A stretch of 64,000 nt of DNA from Ramlibacter lithotrophicus (lineage in GTDB: Bacteria; Pseudomonadota; Gammaproteobacteria; Burkholderiales; Burkholderiaceae_C): positions 1 to 64,000 of the forward strand of contig NZ_VTOX01000012.1 in NCBI RefSeq assembly GCF_012184415.1. Direction: 5' to 3'. Positions 18,605-26,567 of the stretch are shown piece after piece. Numbering within the stretch: position 1 is the first letter of the stretch; each line of letters opens with the position of its first letter. Below the pieces are notes generated by a model. The model searched no databases. It was not told where the DNA came from and saw nothing but the letters and a program-made list of their open reading frames with translations. The position numbers were made by a program, and so were the translations under genes.

Positions 18605-19689
18605 GCAACATCCGCTTGATGAAGCCCTATATCAGTTTCGACGATGTCGAACTCGAGTTCCGCAGCATCTTCAACAGCGGCATGTTCACGCGCGGGCCGT
18701 ACGTCGAGCGCTTCCAGCGTGAACTTGCGGCGTTCACTGGCGCGAAGCACGCGTTCCTCGCGACCTCGGCGACCACTGCACTGTGGGCGTGCCTCAAGCT
18801 GCTGGGCATCGGCGCTGGCGACGAAGTTGTTGTGTCCGACTTCTCATTCCCAGCCAGTGCCAACGTCGTCGAAGACCTCGGCGCCATGCCTGTTTTCGGC
18901 GATGTTTCACTCACCACCTACAACTTGACAGCCGCAACCCTCGAAGGGCTGATCACACCGCGAACCAAGGCGGTGATCTTCGTCGACGCGCTCGGCAATC
19001 CAACCGGCATCTCCGAGATTACGGCGCTGTGCCGAGCGCGCGGCATCCCGCTGATAGAGGACGCCGCGTGCGCGATTGGCAGCAGCGAGAACGGTAAGCG
19101 GGTCGGCGGCATCGCGGACCTGTCCTGCTTCAGCTTCCATCCTCGCAAGCTGATCAGCACGGGTGAGGGCGGCGCCATCACCACCGACCGATCCGAGTGG
19201 GCGGAATGGCTTCGCGTGAAGCTCGCCCACGGTGCGAAAGGCATGCGTGGGCCGGGCCTGGACTTTCCGGAGTTCGGCTACAACTTCCGCCTGCCCGACC
19301 TTCAGGCAGTGATGGGCAGCAAGCAGCTCGCCCGGCTCGACACCGTGATCGACGAGCGAAACGCTACCCGCGAGCGCTACATCGAATTGCTGCGGCCGCT
19401 GGGCTTCATCGTCCAGGAGATCGGCCCGGGCGTCCGCTACAACGTGCAGTCGATGGTGTTCACGGTGCCGGAAGGCGTCGCACGCGACAGCCTGATCACC
19501 AAACTCAAGGACTCGGGCGTCGAGACGACGTTGGGCACGTACTGCCTGAGCAACAGCACGTATTACGCGAAGAAGTACGGGCAGGTGAACCCCGTCGCCC
19601 GCGCACTCGAGGCGAACACCATCACGTTGCCGATGTATTCCGGCGTGGACGTCGACGATGTTGTCGACCGCATCCGGAGGGTCTTGTGA
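18601..19689 (+). CDS. second DegT/DnrJ/EryC1 aminotransferase
   Basis: The 362-residue PLP enzyme has TSATTALWACLKLLGIG, the conserved aspartate in LIEDAACAIGSS, and the catalytic lysine in CFSFHPRKLISTGEGGAI. It is clearly different from the aminotransferase at 15033. Placed directly after an SDR gene and before an acyltransferase, it probably aminates the keto sugar made by that SDR, most often at C4. The exact sugar cannot be read from sequence. The start overlaps the SDR stop (ATGA) and its own stop overlaps the next GTG. Confidence 0.87.
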   Translation: MSNIRLMKPYISFDDVELEFRSIFNSGMFTRGPYVERFQRELAAFTGAKHAFLATSATTALWACLKLLGIGAGDEVVVSDFSFPASANVVEDLGAMPVFGDVSLTTYNLTAATLEGLITPRTKAVIFVDALGNPTGISEITALCRARGIPLIEDAACAIGSSENGKRVGGIADLSCFSFHPRKLISTGEGGAITTDRSEWAEWLRVKLAHGAKGMRGPGLDFPEFGYNFRLPDLQAVMGSKQLARLDTVIDERNATRERYIELLRPLGFIVQEIGPGVRYNVQSMVFTVPEGVARDSLITKLKDSGVETTLGTYCLSNSTYYAKKYGQVNPVARALEANTITLPMYSGVDVDDVVDRIRRVL

Positions 19690-20306
19690 GCGCCAAGGAC
19701 GAACTGCTGCGGCAGGTTCGAACCCTTTGGGAAGCGGCGGACTTCCGCATCAAGGACGGCGCGCGGCAGCGTAAGCTCCGGCCGGACATCCTACGCCGCG
19801 CACTCGGGCTAGTGATGACCGACGACGAACGCGCGGCGTCGCACGGCCTGGACGAGACTTGCCGCATGCGCGAGGGCGCCAAGATCATTTCACCTGAGAA
19901 GCTCGAATGCGGCGAATACGTCTGGGTCGGGGAAAACGCCGTGCTCGATGCATCGGGTGGCTTGTCGATCGGTTCGCACACGAGCATCGGCCTGGGCGTG
20001 TACATCTGGTCGCATACGAGCCAACTCACAAACCTAACGTTGCAAAATTTCAGCGGCAGCGAGCTGATCGAGCGGAGACCCACGAAGATCGGCTCAGGTG
20101 TGTTCATCGCTGGCCCGTCGGTCATCCTGGCGGGCGTGACCATCGGTGACAAGTGCGTGATCGCGCCGCTGACGGTTGTGAATAAGGACATCCCGCCATA
20201 CTCCGTGGTGAGCGGCAACCCCAGCCGCGTCGTCAAGACGATCAACGAAGACTACATCGCGGCGGAGCGGGGTCGCGTGCTCGGCAAGGCGCAGGCGACG
20301 CTATGA
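19686..20306 (+). CDS. left-handed beta-helix sugar acyltransferase
   Basis: The 206-residue product has a helical N-terminal 70 residues followed by hexapeptide repeats (VWVGENAVLDASGGLSIGSH, IGSGVFIAGPSVILAGVTIG). It ends in the acyltransferase tail PPYSVVSGNPSRV. The fold is that of acetyl-CoA dependent sugar O- or N-acyltransferases. By position it would acylate the amino group added by the preceding aminotransferase. Its longer N-terminus distinguishes it from the WbpD-like enzyme at 16171. The start is GTG, overlapping the aminotransferase stop; the longer open frame upstream runs through that gene and is not real. Confidence 0.8.
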   Translation: MSAKDELLRQVRTLWEAADFRIKDGARQRKLRPDILRRALGLVMTDDERAASHGLDETCRMREGAKIISPEKLECGEYVWVGENAVLDASGGLSIGSHTSIGLGVYIWSHTSQLTNLTLQNFSGSELIERRPTKIGSGVFIAGPSVILAGVTIGDKCVIAPLTVVNKDIPPYSVVSGNPSRVVKTINEDYIAAERGRVLGKAQATL

Positions 20307-20923
20307 CGGTCAGCATCGTCGAATATGGCGTAGGCAACGTCGGCTCCGTTCTCAACATGATCAAGCGCGTGGGCGGGACGGCGAAGCCCGTCGGCACGCC
20401 CGGGGACCTGCGCGCGGCGACGAAGATTCTGTTGCCCGGCGTGGGCAGCTTCGACGTAGCCATGTCGCGCTTGAAGCAGCAGGGGCTGGACGGGCCGCTC
20501 CGCGAGAAGGCAACCGAGGGCGTGCCGCTGCTGGGCATCTGCCTTGGCATGCAGCTGCTCGCAAGTTCCAGTGAGGAAGGCAGGTTGCCCGGCCTCGGTC
20601 TCGTGCCGGGTACCGTACGGCGCTTCCGTTTTGAGGATCAACGGGCTGACGTCGGCCTGAAGATCCCGCACATGGGCTGGAACGGCGCGACGGCTGTTCG
20701 CGAACACGCGGTCGTGAAGGGCCTGGAGACTGGGGCGCGGTTCTACTTCGTGCATTCGTACCACTACATGCCGGATGATCCGTCGGACGAGCTACTGCGC
20801 AGCACCTATGGCTACTCATTCGTCTCTGGCATTCAGCGGCGAAACGTGTTGGGGGTGCAGTTCCACCCCGAAAAGAGCCACAAGTACGGTATGCAGTTGC
20901 TGAAGAATTTCGCAGAGCTATGA
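20303..20923 (+). CDS. HisH-like glutamine amidotransferase for sugar amidination
   Basis: The 206-residue product is a HisH-type glutaminase. It has the nucleophile in GICLGMQLL (Cys80) and the His-Glu pair in QFHPEKS (His188, Glu190), so it should release ammonia from glutamine. It is not in a histidine operon: it is followed at once by a HisF-like gene and a WbpG-like amidotransferase. That trio is known from Pseudomonas aeruginosa O5, where it makes the acetamidino group of a 2,3-diamino uronic acid. It overlaps its neighbours by 4 bases on both sides. Confidence 0.92.
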   Translation: MTVSIVEYGVGNVGSVLNMIKRVGGTAKPVGTPGDLRAATKILLPGVGSFDVAMSRLKQQGLDGPLREKATEGVPLLGICLGMQLLASSSEEGRLPGLGLVPGTVRRFRFEDQRADVGLKIPHMGWNGATAVREHAVVKGLETGARFYFVHSYHYMPDDPSDELLRSTYGYSFVSGIQRRNVLGVQFHPEKSHKYGMQLLKNFAEL

Positions 20924-21690
20924 GCATGCTCGCAAAACGACTGATCCCCTGCCTGCTCATGAGCAATGGTGCACTTCTGAAGACTGTGAAGTTCAAGGAA
21001 GCCACGTACGTCGGTGACCCGGTGAACATCATCCGCATCTTCAACCAGAAGGAAGTCGACGAGCTCATGCTGCTCGACATCCACGCCACTAGCAAGGGCA
21101 CGGGCATCGACTACGCGACCCTCGAGAAGGTGCTCAGCGAATGCTTCATGCCCGTGTGCTACGGTGGCGGCGTGCGCGGCATCGAGGAAATGCGCCGGCT
21201 CTACACAATGGGCATCGAGAAGATCTCGCTAGGTGCGGCGGCGTTTGAGGTGCCTGACCTCGTGAAGCGCGCCAGTGACGAGTTCGGCAGCCAAGCAGTG
21301 GTTGTCACGCTTGACGTGATGTCCGGCGGCTTCTTCGGCCGCACGTCCGTGCGTGTGCGCAACGCGCAAGACGACACGAAGATGAAGCCCGCTGATGCCG
21401 CGCGGCGCTTCGAGCGCGAGGGCGCCGGCGAGATTCTGCTGTACTCGGTGGACCGCGACGGCACCTGGTCCGGAATGGACATCGACCTCATCAAGGAGGT
21501 GGCGCATGCCGTCTCCATACCACTCATCGCCACCGGTGGCGCGGGGAAAACCGAACATATCCGCGAGGCGGCGAAGCGAGGCGACGCGTCCGCGGTCGCC
21601 ATCGGCAGCATGGCCGTCTTCCAGGGCAAGGACCTAGGGGTGCTGGTCAAGTTCCCGTCCCGCCGCGATCAGGAACAACTACTCCAGTGA
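20920..21690 (+). CDS. HisF-like cyclase-fold partner for sugar amidination
   Basis: The 256-residue (beta/alpha)8 protein follows HisF closely (LLDIHATSKGTG, CYGGGVRG, ILLYSVDRDGTWSG, ATGGAGKTEH). The first catalytic aspartate of histidine HisF (Asp11 in the Thermotoga enzyme) is leucine here, in IPCLLMSNG (Leu13), while the second (Asp130) is kept as Asp132. This suggests it no longer makes imidazole glycerol phosphate. It more likely channels ammonia from the HisH partner to the WbpG-like enzyme encoded next. The overlaps with both neighbours support a three-protein unit. Confidence 0.9.
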   Translation: MSMLAKRLIPCLLMSNGALLKTVKFKEATYVGDPVNIIRIFNQKEVDELMLLDIHATSKGTGIDYATLEKVLSECFMPVCYGGGVRGIEEMRRLYTMGIEKISLGAAAFEVPDLVKRASDEFGSQAVVVTLDVMSGGFFGRTSVRVRNAQDDTKMKPADAARRFEREGAGEILLYSVDRDGTWSGMDIDLIKEVAHAVSIPLIATGGAGKTEHIREAAKRGDASAVAIGSMAVFQGKDLGVLVKFPSRRDQEQLLQ

Positions 21691-22826
21691 AAACCGTGGG
21701 CCAGATCTGCACTCTTTGCATCTATGACGAAACTGTACCCAACGTGTCGTTCGACCACGAAGGGGTGTGCAACTACTGCCGCCAGATCGAGGGGCTCGAA
21801 CGCGAGTACCCGACGGGTGCGGAAGGCGCCGCGCGCCTGCAGACGATCGTCGACGAAATCAAGGCCGCCGGCAAGGGGCGCAAGTACGACGCTGTGATCG
21901 GCGTGAGCGGCGGGTGCGACTCGTCGTTCCTCGTGCACGAGATGCGTCAAAAGTACGGACTGCGTCTGCTGGCCGCACACTACGACAACACGTGGAACAG
22001 CACGATCGCCACCGAGAACATTCATAACGTGCTCGACGCGCTCGACGTCGATCTGTTCACGATCGTAGTCGACAACAAAGAGTACGACGACATCTACCGA
22101 TCCTTCTTCAAGGCGGGCGTGAAGGACGTTGACTGCCCCACGGACATCGGCCTCGCGACCACGCTTTACCGCGCCGCCGAGAAGTTTGGCATCAAGTACA
22201 TGATCGAGGGCCACTCGTTCCGCACGGAGGGTGTGGCGCCCCTGGGCTGGGCTTACATGGACGGCAAATACATCGAGACCGTGCAGAAGGAATTCGGCAC
22301 CATGCCACTCAAGACTTTTCCGAACCTGTGGCTGAAGGACCAGCTACGCTGGATGATCTTCGGCGGCATCAAGAAGATCCGCCCACTGTACTACATCGAC
22401 TATGACAAGGAAGCGGCGAAGACGCTGCTCGCCGAGACGTACGGTTGGCAGTGGTACGGTGGTCACCACCTGGAAAACCGCTTCACCGCGTTTGTCCATA
22501 GCTACTTTTTCCCACGCCGCTGGGACACCGACTTCCGCATCGCGGGCTATTCTGCGTACTGCCGCAATGGCTGGATGTCGCGCGAGGACGCGCTCGAGCT
22601 CATGAAGCAGCCGCCCTTCATCGAGGACGACCTAGTCGACTTAGTGAAGAAGCGCCTAGGCTTCTCCGACACGGAGTTCGAGCACCTGATGAACCTGCCG
22701 CGCAAGACATACAAGGACTACCGCACTTACAAGAAGACGTTCGAGCGCCTGCGCCCGCTCTTCTGGCTGCTGTACCGCATGGATCTGGTGCCCAAGAGCT
22801 TCTACATCAAGTACACGGCGAAGTAG
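21687..22826 (+). CDS. wbpG: N-acetyl sugar amidotransferase (WbpG/PseA family)
   Basis: The 379-residue enzyme has two CxxC pairs (Cys8/Cys11 and Cys28/Cys31) that probably bind a metal, and a PP-loop ATP motif SGGCDSS near residue 75. It activates an acetamido group with ATP and replaces its oxygen by ammonia, giving an acetamidino sugar. In P. aeruginosa O5 the substrate is UDP-ManNAc(3NAc)A. The preceding HisH and HisF homologues supply ammonia. Homologues also act in pseudaminic or legionaminic acid modification, but no NeuB-like synthase lies in this window. The diamino uronic acid genes upstream therefore give the more likely substrate. Confidence 0.92.
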   Translation: MKTVGQICTLCIYDETVPNVSFDHEGVCNYCRQIEGLEREYPTGAEGAARLQTIVDEIKAAGKGRKYDAVIGVSGGCDSSFLVHEMRQKYGLRLLAAHYDNTWNSTIATENIHNVLDALDVDLFTIVVDNKEYDDIYRSFFKAGVKDVDCPTDIGLATTLYRAAEKFGIKYMIEGHSFRTEGVAPLGWAYMDGKYIETVQKEFGTMPLKTFPNLWLKDQLRWMIFGGIKKIRPLYYIDYDKEAAKTLLAETYGWQWYGGHHLENRFTAFVHSYFFPRRWDTDFRIAGYSAYCRNGWMSREDALELMKQPPFIEDDLVDLVKKRLGFSDTEFEHLMNLPRKTYKDYRTYKKTFERLRPLFWLLYRMDLVPKSFYIKYTAK

Positions 22827-22840
22827 CCGCCAGCGCCATC

Positions 22841-23890
22841 GTGGTCGACAAACCCATCCTTCAGTACGGCAGTCTTGCCGGTTGGCCCTTCCTCTTGGCC
22901 GAAGCGCTGACCCGGCTGGGATATCCATCCGAGAACGTGATTCCGGAGGAAAGGGACGTGCACGACCTGAATCGGCGCCTGCCGCACCATGCGGCCATCA
23001 GCCGTACCTCGTCGTCGCGGTCAGTGCGCATGCTGCAGCGCGCGTCCTTCCTCGCCCGCGTCCCGCAGCAGTATTCGCTGGTGCACTACCACGGCAGTCA
23101 CTTGCTGCGCGGCAGCATGCATCATGTGCTAGAGGGGCGGTACCTCGCGGCCCGCAGCGTTCCAATGATTGTCAGTTTCGGGGGCGGCGACGCGCGCATT
23201 GTAGAGATTGCGCGAGCACGCAATCCCTACTTCTATCGCCCGGCGGATCCCGCGCGCGACGAGAGTATCCGCCGCTACCTGCGGTCCGTCGCCCGCTACG
23301 TCCCGTACGTAGCGACTGATTGCGAGATGGCCGAGTACGTGACTCCCTTCTTCAAGGACGTGTTCACGTTTCGACAGCCCGTCGATCTCGACCGCTTGCA
23401 GCCCATTCCGCTGAACCTCGATCGCCGACCAGTCTTCCTGCACGTGCCGACGGAGCCCCTGGTCAAGGGAACGGAGCAAATCGTGGCCGCGTTCAAGCAG
23501 TTGCGGTCGGAGGGGCTCGAATTCGAATTTCGCCTCATCCGGCAGCTCACTCAGGCCGAATTTTTCCGCGAGCTTTCCGCCTGCGATGTCTATGTCGACG
23601 AACTGCGCTGCGGCTCCCACGGTGTGACCGCCGTCGAGGCGATGGCCGCGGGCAAGGCGACGGTGACCTACATCCGGCCGGACCTCATCGCCAGGTACCC
23701 ATCGGACCTGCCGCTGGTCAATGCAAACCCCGACACCGTGCTCGACGTGCTGCGCAGGCTCATCATGGAACCACAGTGGCGCGCCGAGACGGCCGCGGCG
23801 AGCCGGGCCTACGCCGAGAAGTACCACGACGCCCGCATCGTTGCCCGGGACATGCTCGACGTCTATCGCCGGGTCGGCTTCGAAGGATGA
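22841..23890 (+). CDS. glycosyltransferase, GT4-like
   Basis: The 349-residue protein has a GT-B layout. The donor half includes VFLHVPTEPLVKGTEQIVAAF and DELRCGSHGVTAVEAMAAGK, the latter being the usual acidic/Ser-His nucleotide-sugar patch of GT4 enzymes. It has no membrane segment and would act at the inner face of the cytoplasmic membrane, adding one sugar to the undecaprenyl-linked repeat unit. Donor and acceptor are unknown. The start is a GTG 14 bases after wbpG without a clear ribosome binding site. An ATP-independent, family-typical length supports the frame. Confidence 0.78.
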   Translation: MVDKPILQYGSLAGWPFLLAEALTRLGYPSENVIPEERDVHDLNRRLPHHAAISRTSSSRSVRMLQRASFLARVPQQYSLVHYHGSHLLRGSMHHVLEGRYLAARSVPMIVSFGGGDARIVEIARARNPYFYRPADPARDESIRRYLRSVARYVPYVATDCEMAEYVTPFFKDVFTFRQPVDLDRLQPIPLNLDRRPVFLHVPTEPLVKGTEQIVAAFKQLRSEGLEFEFRLIRQLTQAEFFRELSACDVYVDELRCGSHGVTAVEAMAAGKATVTYIRPDLIARYPSDLPLVNANPDTVLDVLRRLIMEPQWRAETAAASRAYAEKYHDARIVARDMLDVYRRVGFEG

Positions 23891-23903
23891 GACCTGTCCA
23901 ACG

Positions 23904-25280
23904 ATGAGCCCGATCCACGCACATACGGCCACTGTCGCCGCGGCTATGCGGTCGACACTGCGCAGCCGAGTGCTTCGCTTGGCGGAACATTGGGCAGGAC
24001 CGCTGTCGTCCGTGCCTGCCTTCGTGCGCATCGGCCCAGGGTATCTGCGCATGCGAAGGAGCATCGCAGAGGCCGGACGGGCGGGGCCCGAGGCATCCCA
24101 GGCCGCACTGCTCCGCCGGCTGCAAGCCCTGCTGGAACATGCGTACGGGCGGGTTCCGTTCTATCGCGAGTTCTACGACAAGCGTGGCTTCTCTCCGCGC
24201 GAGTTGCGGACGTTGGACAACTGGGACATGGTCCCTGTCGTCACCAAGCATGACCTCCAGGAACATCCCATCGAGGCACGCACCGCTAAAGGCTTATCGG
24301 GCCGGACTGCCAACACCGGCGGCACCTCAGGCGAGCCGCTAGCTTTCCTGCTGGAGAAGAATGCTATGCCAGTGGAGTGGGCGCACATGCATGCGATCTG
24401 GACGGCGCGCGGCTACCGCGTAAACCACATGAAGCTGCGATTTGGCGGCACCTATTTCCCGGATGGCGAACCATTGCGCTACCACCCCCGGCACAACGAG
24501 TACATCGTCAATGCCAATGCCGACATGCAGGTGGTAGTGCGGGCCGTGGCCGCACTGCCGGCGCAACGGATTATCCGGTGGCTGCACGGCTACCCCAGCC
24601 TGGTGGCCGAGTTCGCGCACGCTCTGGCCCAGTTGCCACCGGTAACGGCGGCACGCTTCCGTCAGGGGCTCGCCGGTGTGCTGCTGGGATCGGAATACCC
24701 CGCTCCGATGTACCGCGAGCCAATCGAGCAGATGCTGTCCACCAACATCATCAGCTGGTACGGGCACAGCGAGATGGCCTTGCTCGCCCACGAGACGGCG
24801 CTCGGTCTGTATCGCTCGCTGCCAACGTACGGGTATTGCGAGGCGGTGCCGGCCGCGGATGGCGCGGACCACCGCCTCGTGTGCACGTCCATGCACAACC
24901 GTGTGCATCCCTTCATCCGCTACGACACGGGTGACCGGGTGGAGCCGGTATGCGCATCGCGCGGCTCCCTGGTATTCCGCATCTCGGAAGGCCGTATCGG
25001 CGACTTCATCGTGGACCGCCAACAACGAAGGCTGGCGCTGACCTCGATCATCTTCGGGCGTCACCACGCTGCCTTCGACGAAGTCCGCCACCTCCAGGTT
25101 CGGCAGGACTGCGCCGGACGTGCAACCCTGCTGGTCGTGCCCAGGGTCGCGGTACGCGACGCGGGCGGCTTGCTGCGGGGGTTCGACTTTTCAGGGCTCG
25201 ACGTCGATTGGTGCGTCGAACTGATTCCGGCACCGGTGCGCACTCGCAGCGGCAAGATCCGGCTAAAGGTCGAGCCCTAA
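23904..25280 (+). CDS. phenylacetate-CoA-ligase-like (PaaK/CapK) adenylate-forming protein
   Basis: The 458-residue product has an adenylate-forming core. The Thr/Gly-rich ATP loop NTGGTSGEPLAFL lies near residue 135-148, SWYGHSEMALLAHE near 285 and FIRYDTGDRVEP near 335. PaaK-type enzymes activate carboxylates to acyl-AMP or CoA esters. Relatives called CapK occur in capsule loci, where their role is unclear; acylation or decoration of the glycan is one possibility. A helical N-terminus of about 80 residues precedes the core. The ATG at 23904 follows the previous gene by 13 bases; the frame ahead of it is a shadow. The stop overlaps the flippase start (TAATG). Confidence 0.82.
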   Translation: MSPIHAHTATVAAAMRSTLRSRVLRLAEHWAGPLSSVPAFVRIGPGYLRMRRSIAEAGRAGPEASQAALLRRLQALLEHAYGRVPFYREFYDKRGFSPRELRTLDNWDMVPVVTKHDLQEHPIEARTAKGLSGRTANTGGTSGEPLAFLLEKNAMPVEWAHMHAIWTARGYRVNHMKLRFGGTYFPDGEPLRYHPRHNEYIVNANADMQVVVRAVAALPAQRIIRWLHGYPSLVAEFAHALAQLPPVTAARFRQGLAGVLLGSEYPAPMYREPIEQMLSTNIISWYGHSEMALLAHETALGLYRSLPTYGYCEAVPAADGADHRLVCTSMHNRVHPFIRYDTGDRVEPVCASRGSLVFRISEGRIGDFIVDRQQRRLALTSIIFGRHHAAFDEVRHLQVRQDCAGRATLLVVPRVAVRDAGGLLRGFDFSGLDVDWCVELIPAPVRTRSGKIRLKVEP

Positions 25281-26563
25281 TGGGCGCGGGCGGGATCGGG
25301 CGAGCCGCGCGTGCGCTGGCCAGGCGCGACTTGCCGCACGTGATATTGGGGAACGCCGCGCAGCAGGCTTTCGGCTTCGCGACGGTGCTGGTGATCGCGC
25401 GACTGCTCGACCCCGGGGAGTTCGGCATAGTGCGGGTAGCACTCGCCTACGTGGCTGTGGCCACGGTGGTTGCCGCCGGCGGGCTGACTGCCCCGGTCCT
25501 GCGCTACTGCGCCGACAATGCGTTCGACGGCACAGCCCGCCGCGGCCTCCTGGGCCTCGCGCTAAAGCGGATGCTGACCGTGGCGCTCACCACGCTGGGT
25601 ATCCTGCTGCTGCTGATCGCTGCCAAGCCGGCCGATCCGCTCGAAAGCTCTGTGTTCGGCGCCTATGCACTGCAGCTTCCCGCCCTCGCTGCCACCAGCC
25701 TGCTGGGGGTGTACCTGCAAGCAGAGCGCCGGTTCAAGCTGATGGCGTACTTCCCCGTCGCCACGCGCTTCATGGCGCTTGCGGTCACTGCAGGGGCCAC
25801 GTACTGCCATGGCCTGCCCGGGCTGCTGGTATCGTCGTTGGCGCTCACCTATCTGGCCTGTGTTCCACTGCTTCTAGCGACACGCCCCGCATGGCGGCCG
25901 ATCGGAGCTCTGCGGATTCCGGCCGATTTCTCCAGCTTGGCGTTCCATAGCGTGACGGGCTCGCTGATTACCGTCGTAGGGCAGTACGCCGACCTGATCC
26001 TCCTGGACGTGACCGGAGTCGATAAGGAGCAGGTGGCAGTCTATTCGCTCGCCACTATCTTCTTCTTTTCCGCAGTAGCGGTCGGCGGCGCCGCCCAGGG
26101 GATTGCTACCCCGACGTTCACCGCGTTGCTCAACCAGCCCCAGCGCTTCCGCGCGCAATTATTGAAGTGGTCCGGACTTCTATCGGCTGCGGCAATCCCG
26201 CTGGCTGCCATCTCCGTCCTGGTGGCCTGGATAGTCGAGGTGTACTTCCTCGGGCCGCGGTACCAGCATCTATCGCTGTTCGTTGGGTTGCTGATGATCA
26301 AGTTCTGCCTATGGTGCACCTATGCAATCGGGGGCGCGGCGCTGGTTGGGATCGGCGCCATCCGGCTCGGGACTGGCATCGCGCTGGTGACCACCGCCCT
26401 CACGATCGGGATAGGTTATCCGATGAGCGTCCAACATGGTATCTGGGGCATCGCATGGACTCAGGTGTTCGTGGCGCTCGCCTCGACCGTCCTGGTGTGG
26501 GGAGCGATATTTGTGGAGATCCGCCGGCTGTTCGAGCGCAAGCAATCCGGCGGCGTGGTCTGA
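25280..26563 (+). CDS. wzx: Wzx-type polysaccharide flippase
   Basis: The 427-residue, strongly hydrophobic protein has about 12-14 predicted membrane spans (MATE/MOP exporter layout). The N-terminal RDLPHVILGNAAQQAFGF and LARLLDPGEFG-like pattern (IARLLDPGEFGIVRV) are typical of RfbX/Wzx proteins. It would move the lipid-linked repeat unit across the inner membrane for the Wzy polymerase encoded at 30062. The ATG at 25280 overlaps the previous stop by one base. A second, longer flippase is encoded on the other strand at 43270, so this one is assigned to the first cluster. Confidence 0.88.
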   Translation: MGAGGIGRAARALARRDLPHVILGNAAQQAFGFATVLVIARLLDPGEFGIVRVALAYVAVATVVAAGGLTAPVLRYCADNAFDGTARRGLLGLALKRMLTVALTTLGILLLLIAAKPADPLESSVFGAYALQLPALAATSLLGVYLQAERRFKLMAYFPVATRFMALAVTAGATYCHGLPGLLVSSLALTYLACVPLLLATRPAWRPIGALRIPADFSSLAFHSVTGSLITVVGQYADLILLDVTGVDKEQVAVYSLATIFFFSAVAVGGAAQGIATPTFTALLNQPQRFRAQLLKWSGLLSAAAIPLAAISVLVAWIVEVYFLGPRYQHLSLFVGLLMIKFCLWCTYAIGGAALVGIGAIRLGTGIALVTTALTIGIGYPMSVQHGIWGIAWTQVFVALASTVLVWGAIFVEIRRLFERKQSGGVV

Positions 26564-26567
26564 GGCC

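Noticed and set aside
20303..21690. Part of a histidine biosynthesis operon
   Set aside because: No other his gene is adjacent, a WbpG-like gene follows with overlap, and the HisF copy lacks a catalytic aspartate.
20303..22826. Pseudaminic/legionaminic acid locus
   Set aside because: The WbpG/PseA-type enzyme is shared, but no NeuB-like condensing enzyme or CMP-sugar synthetase is present in the window.
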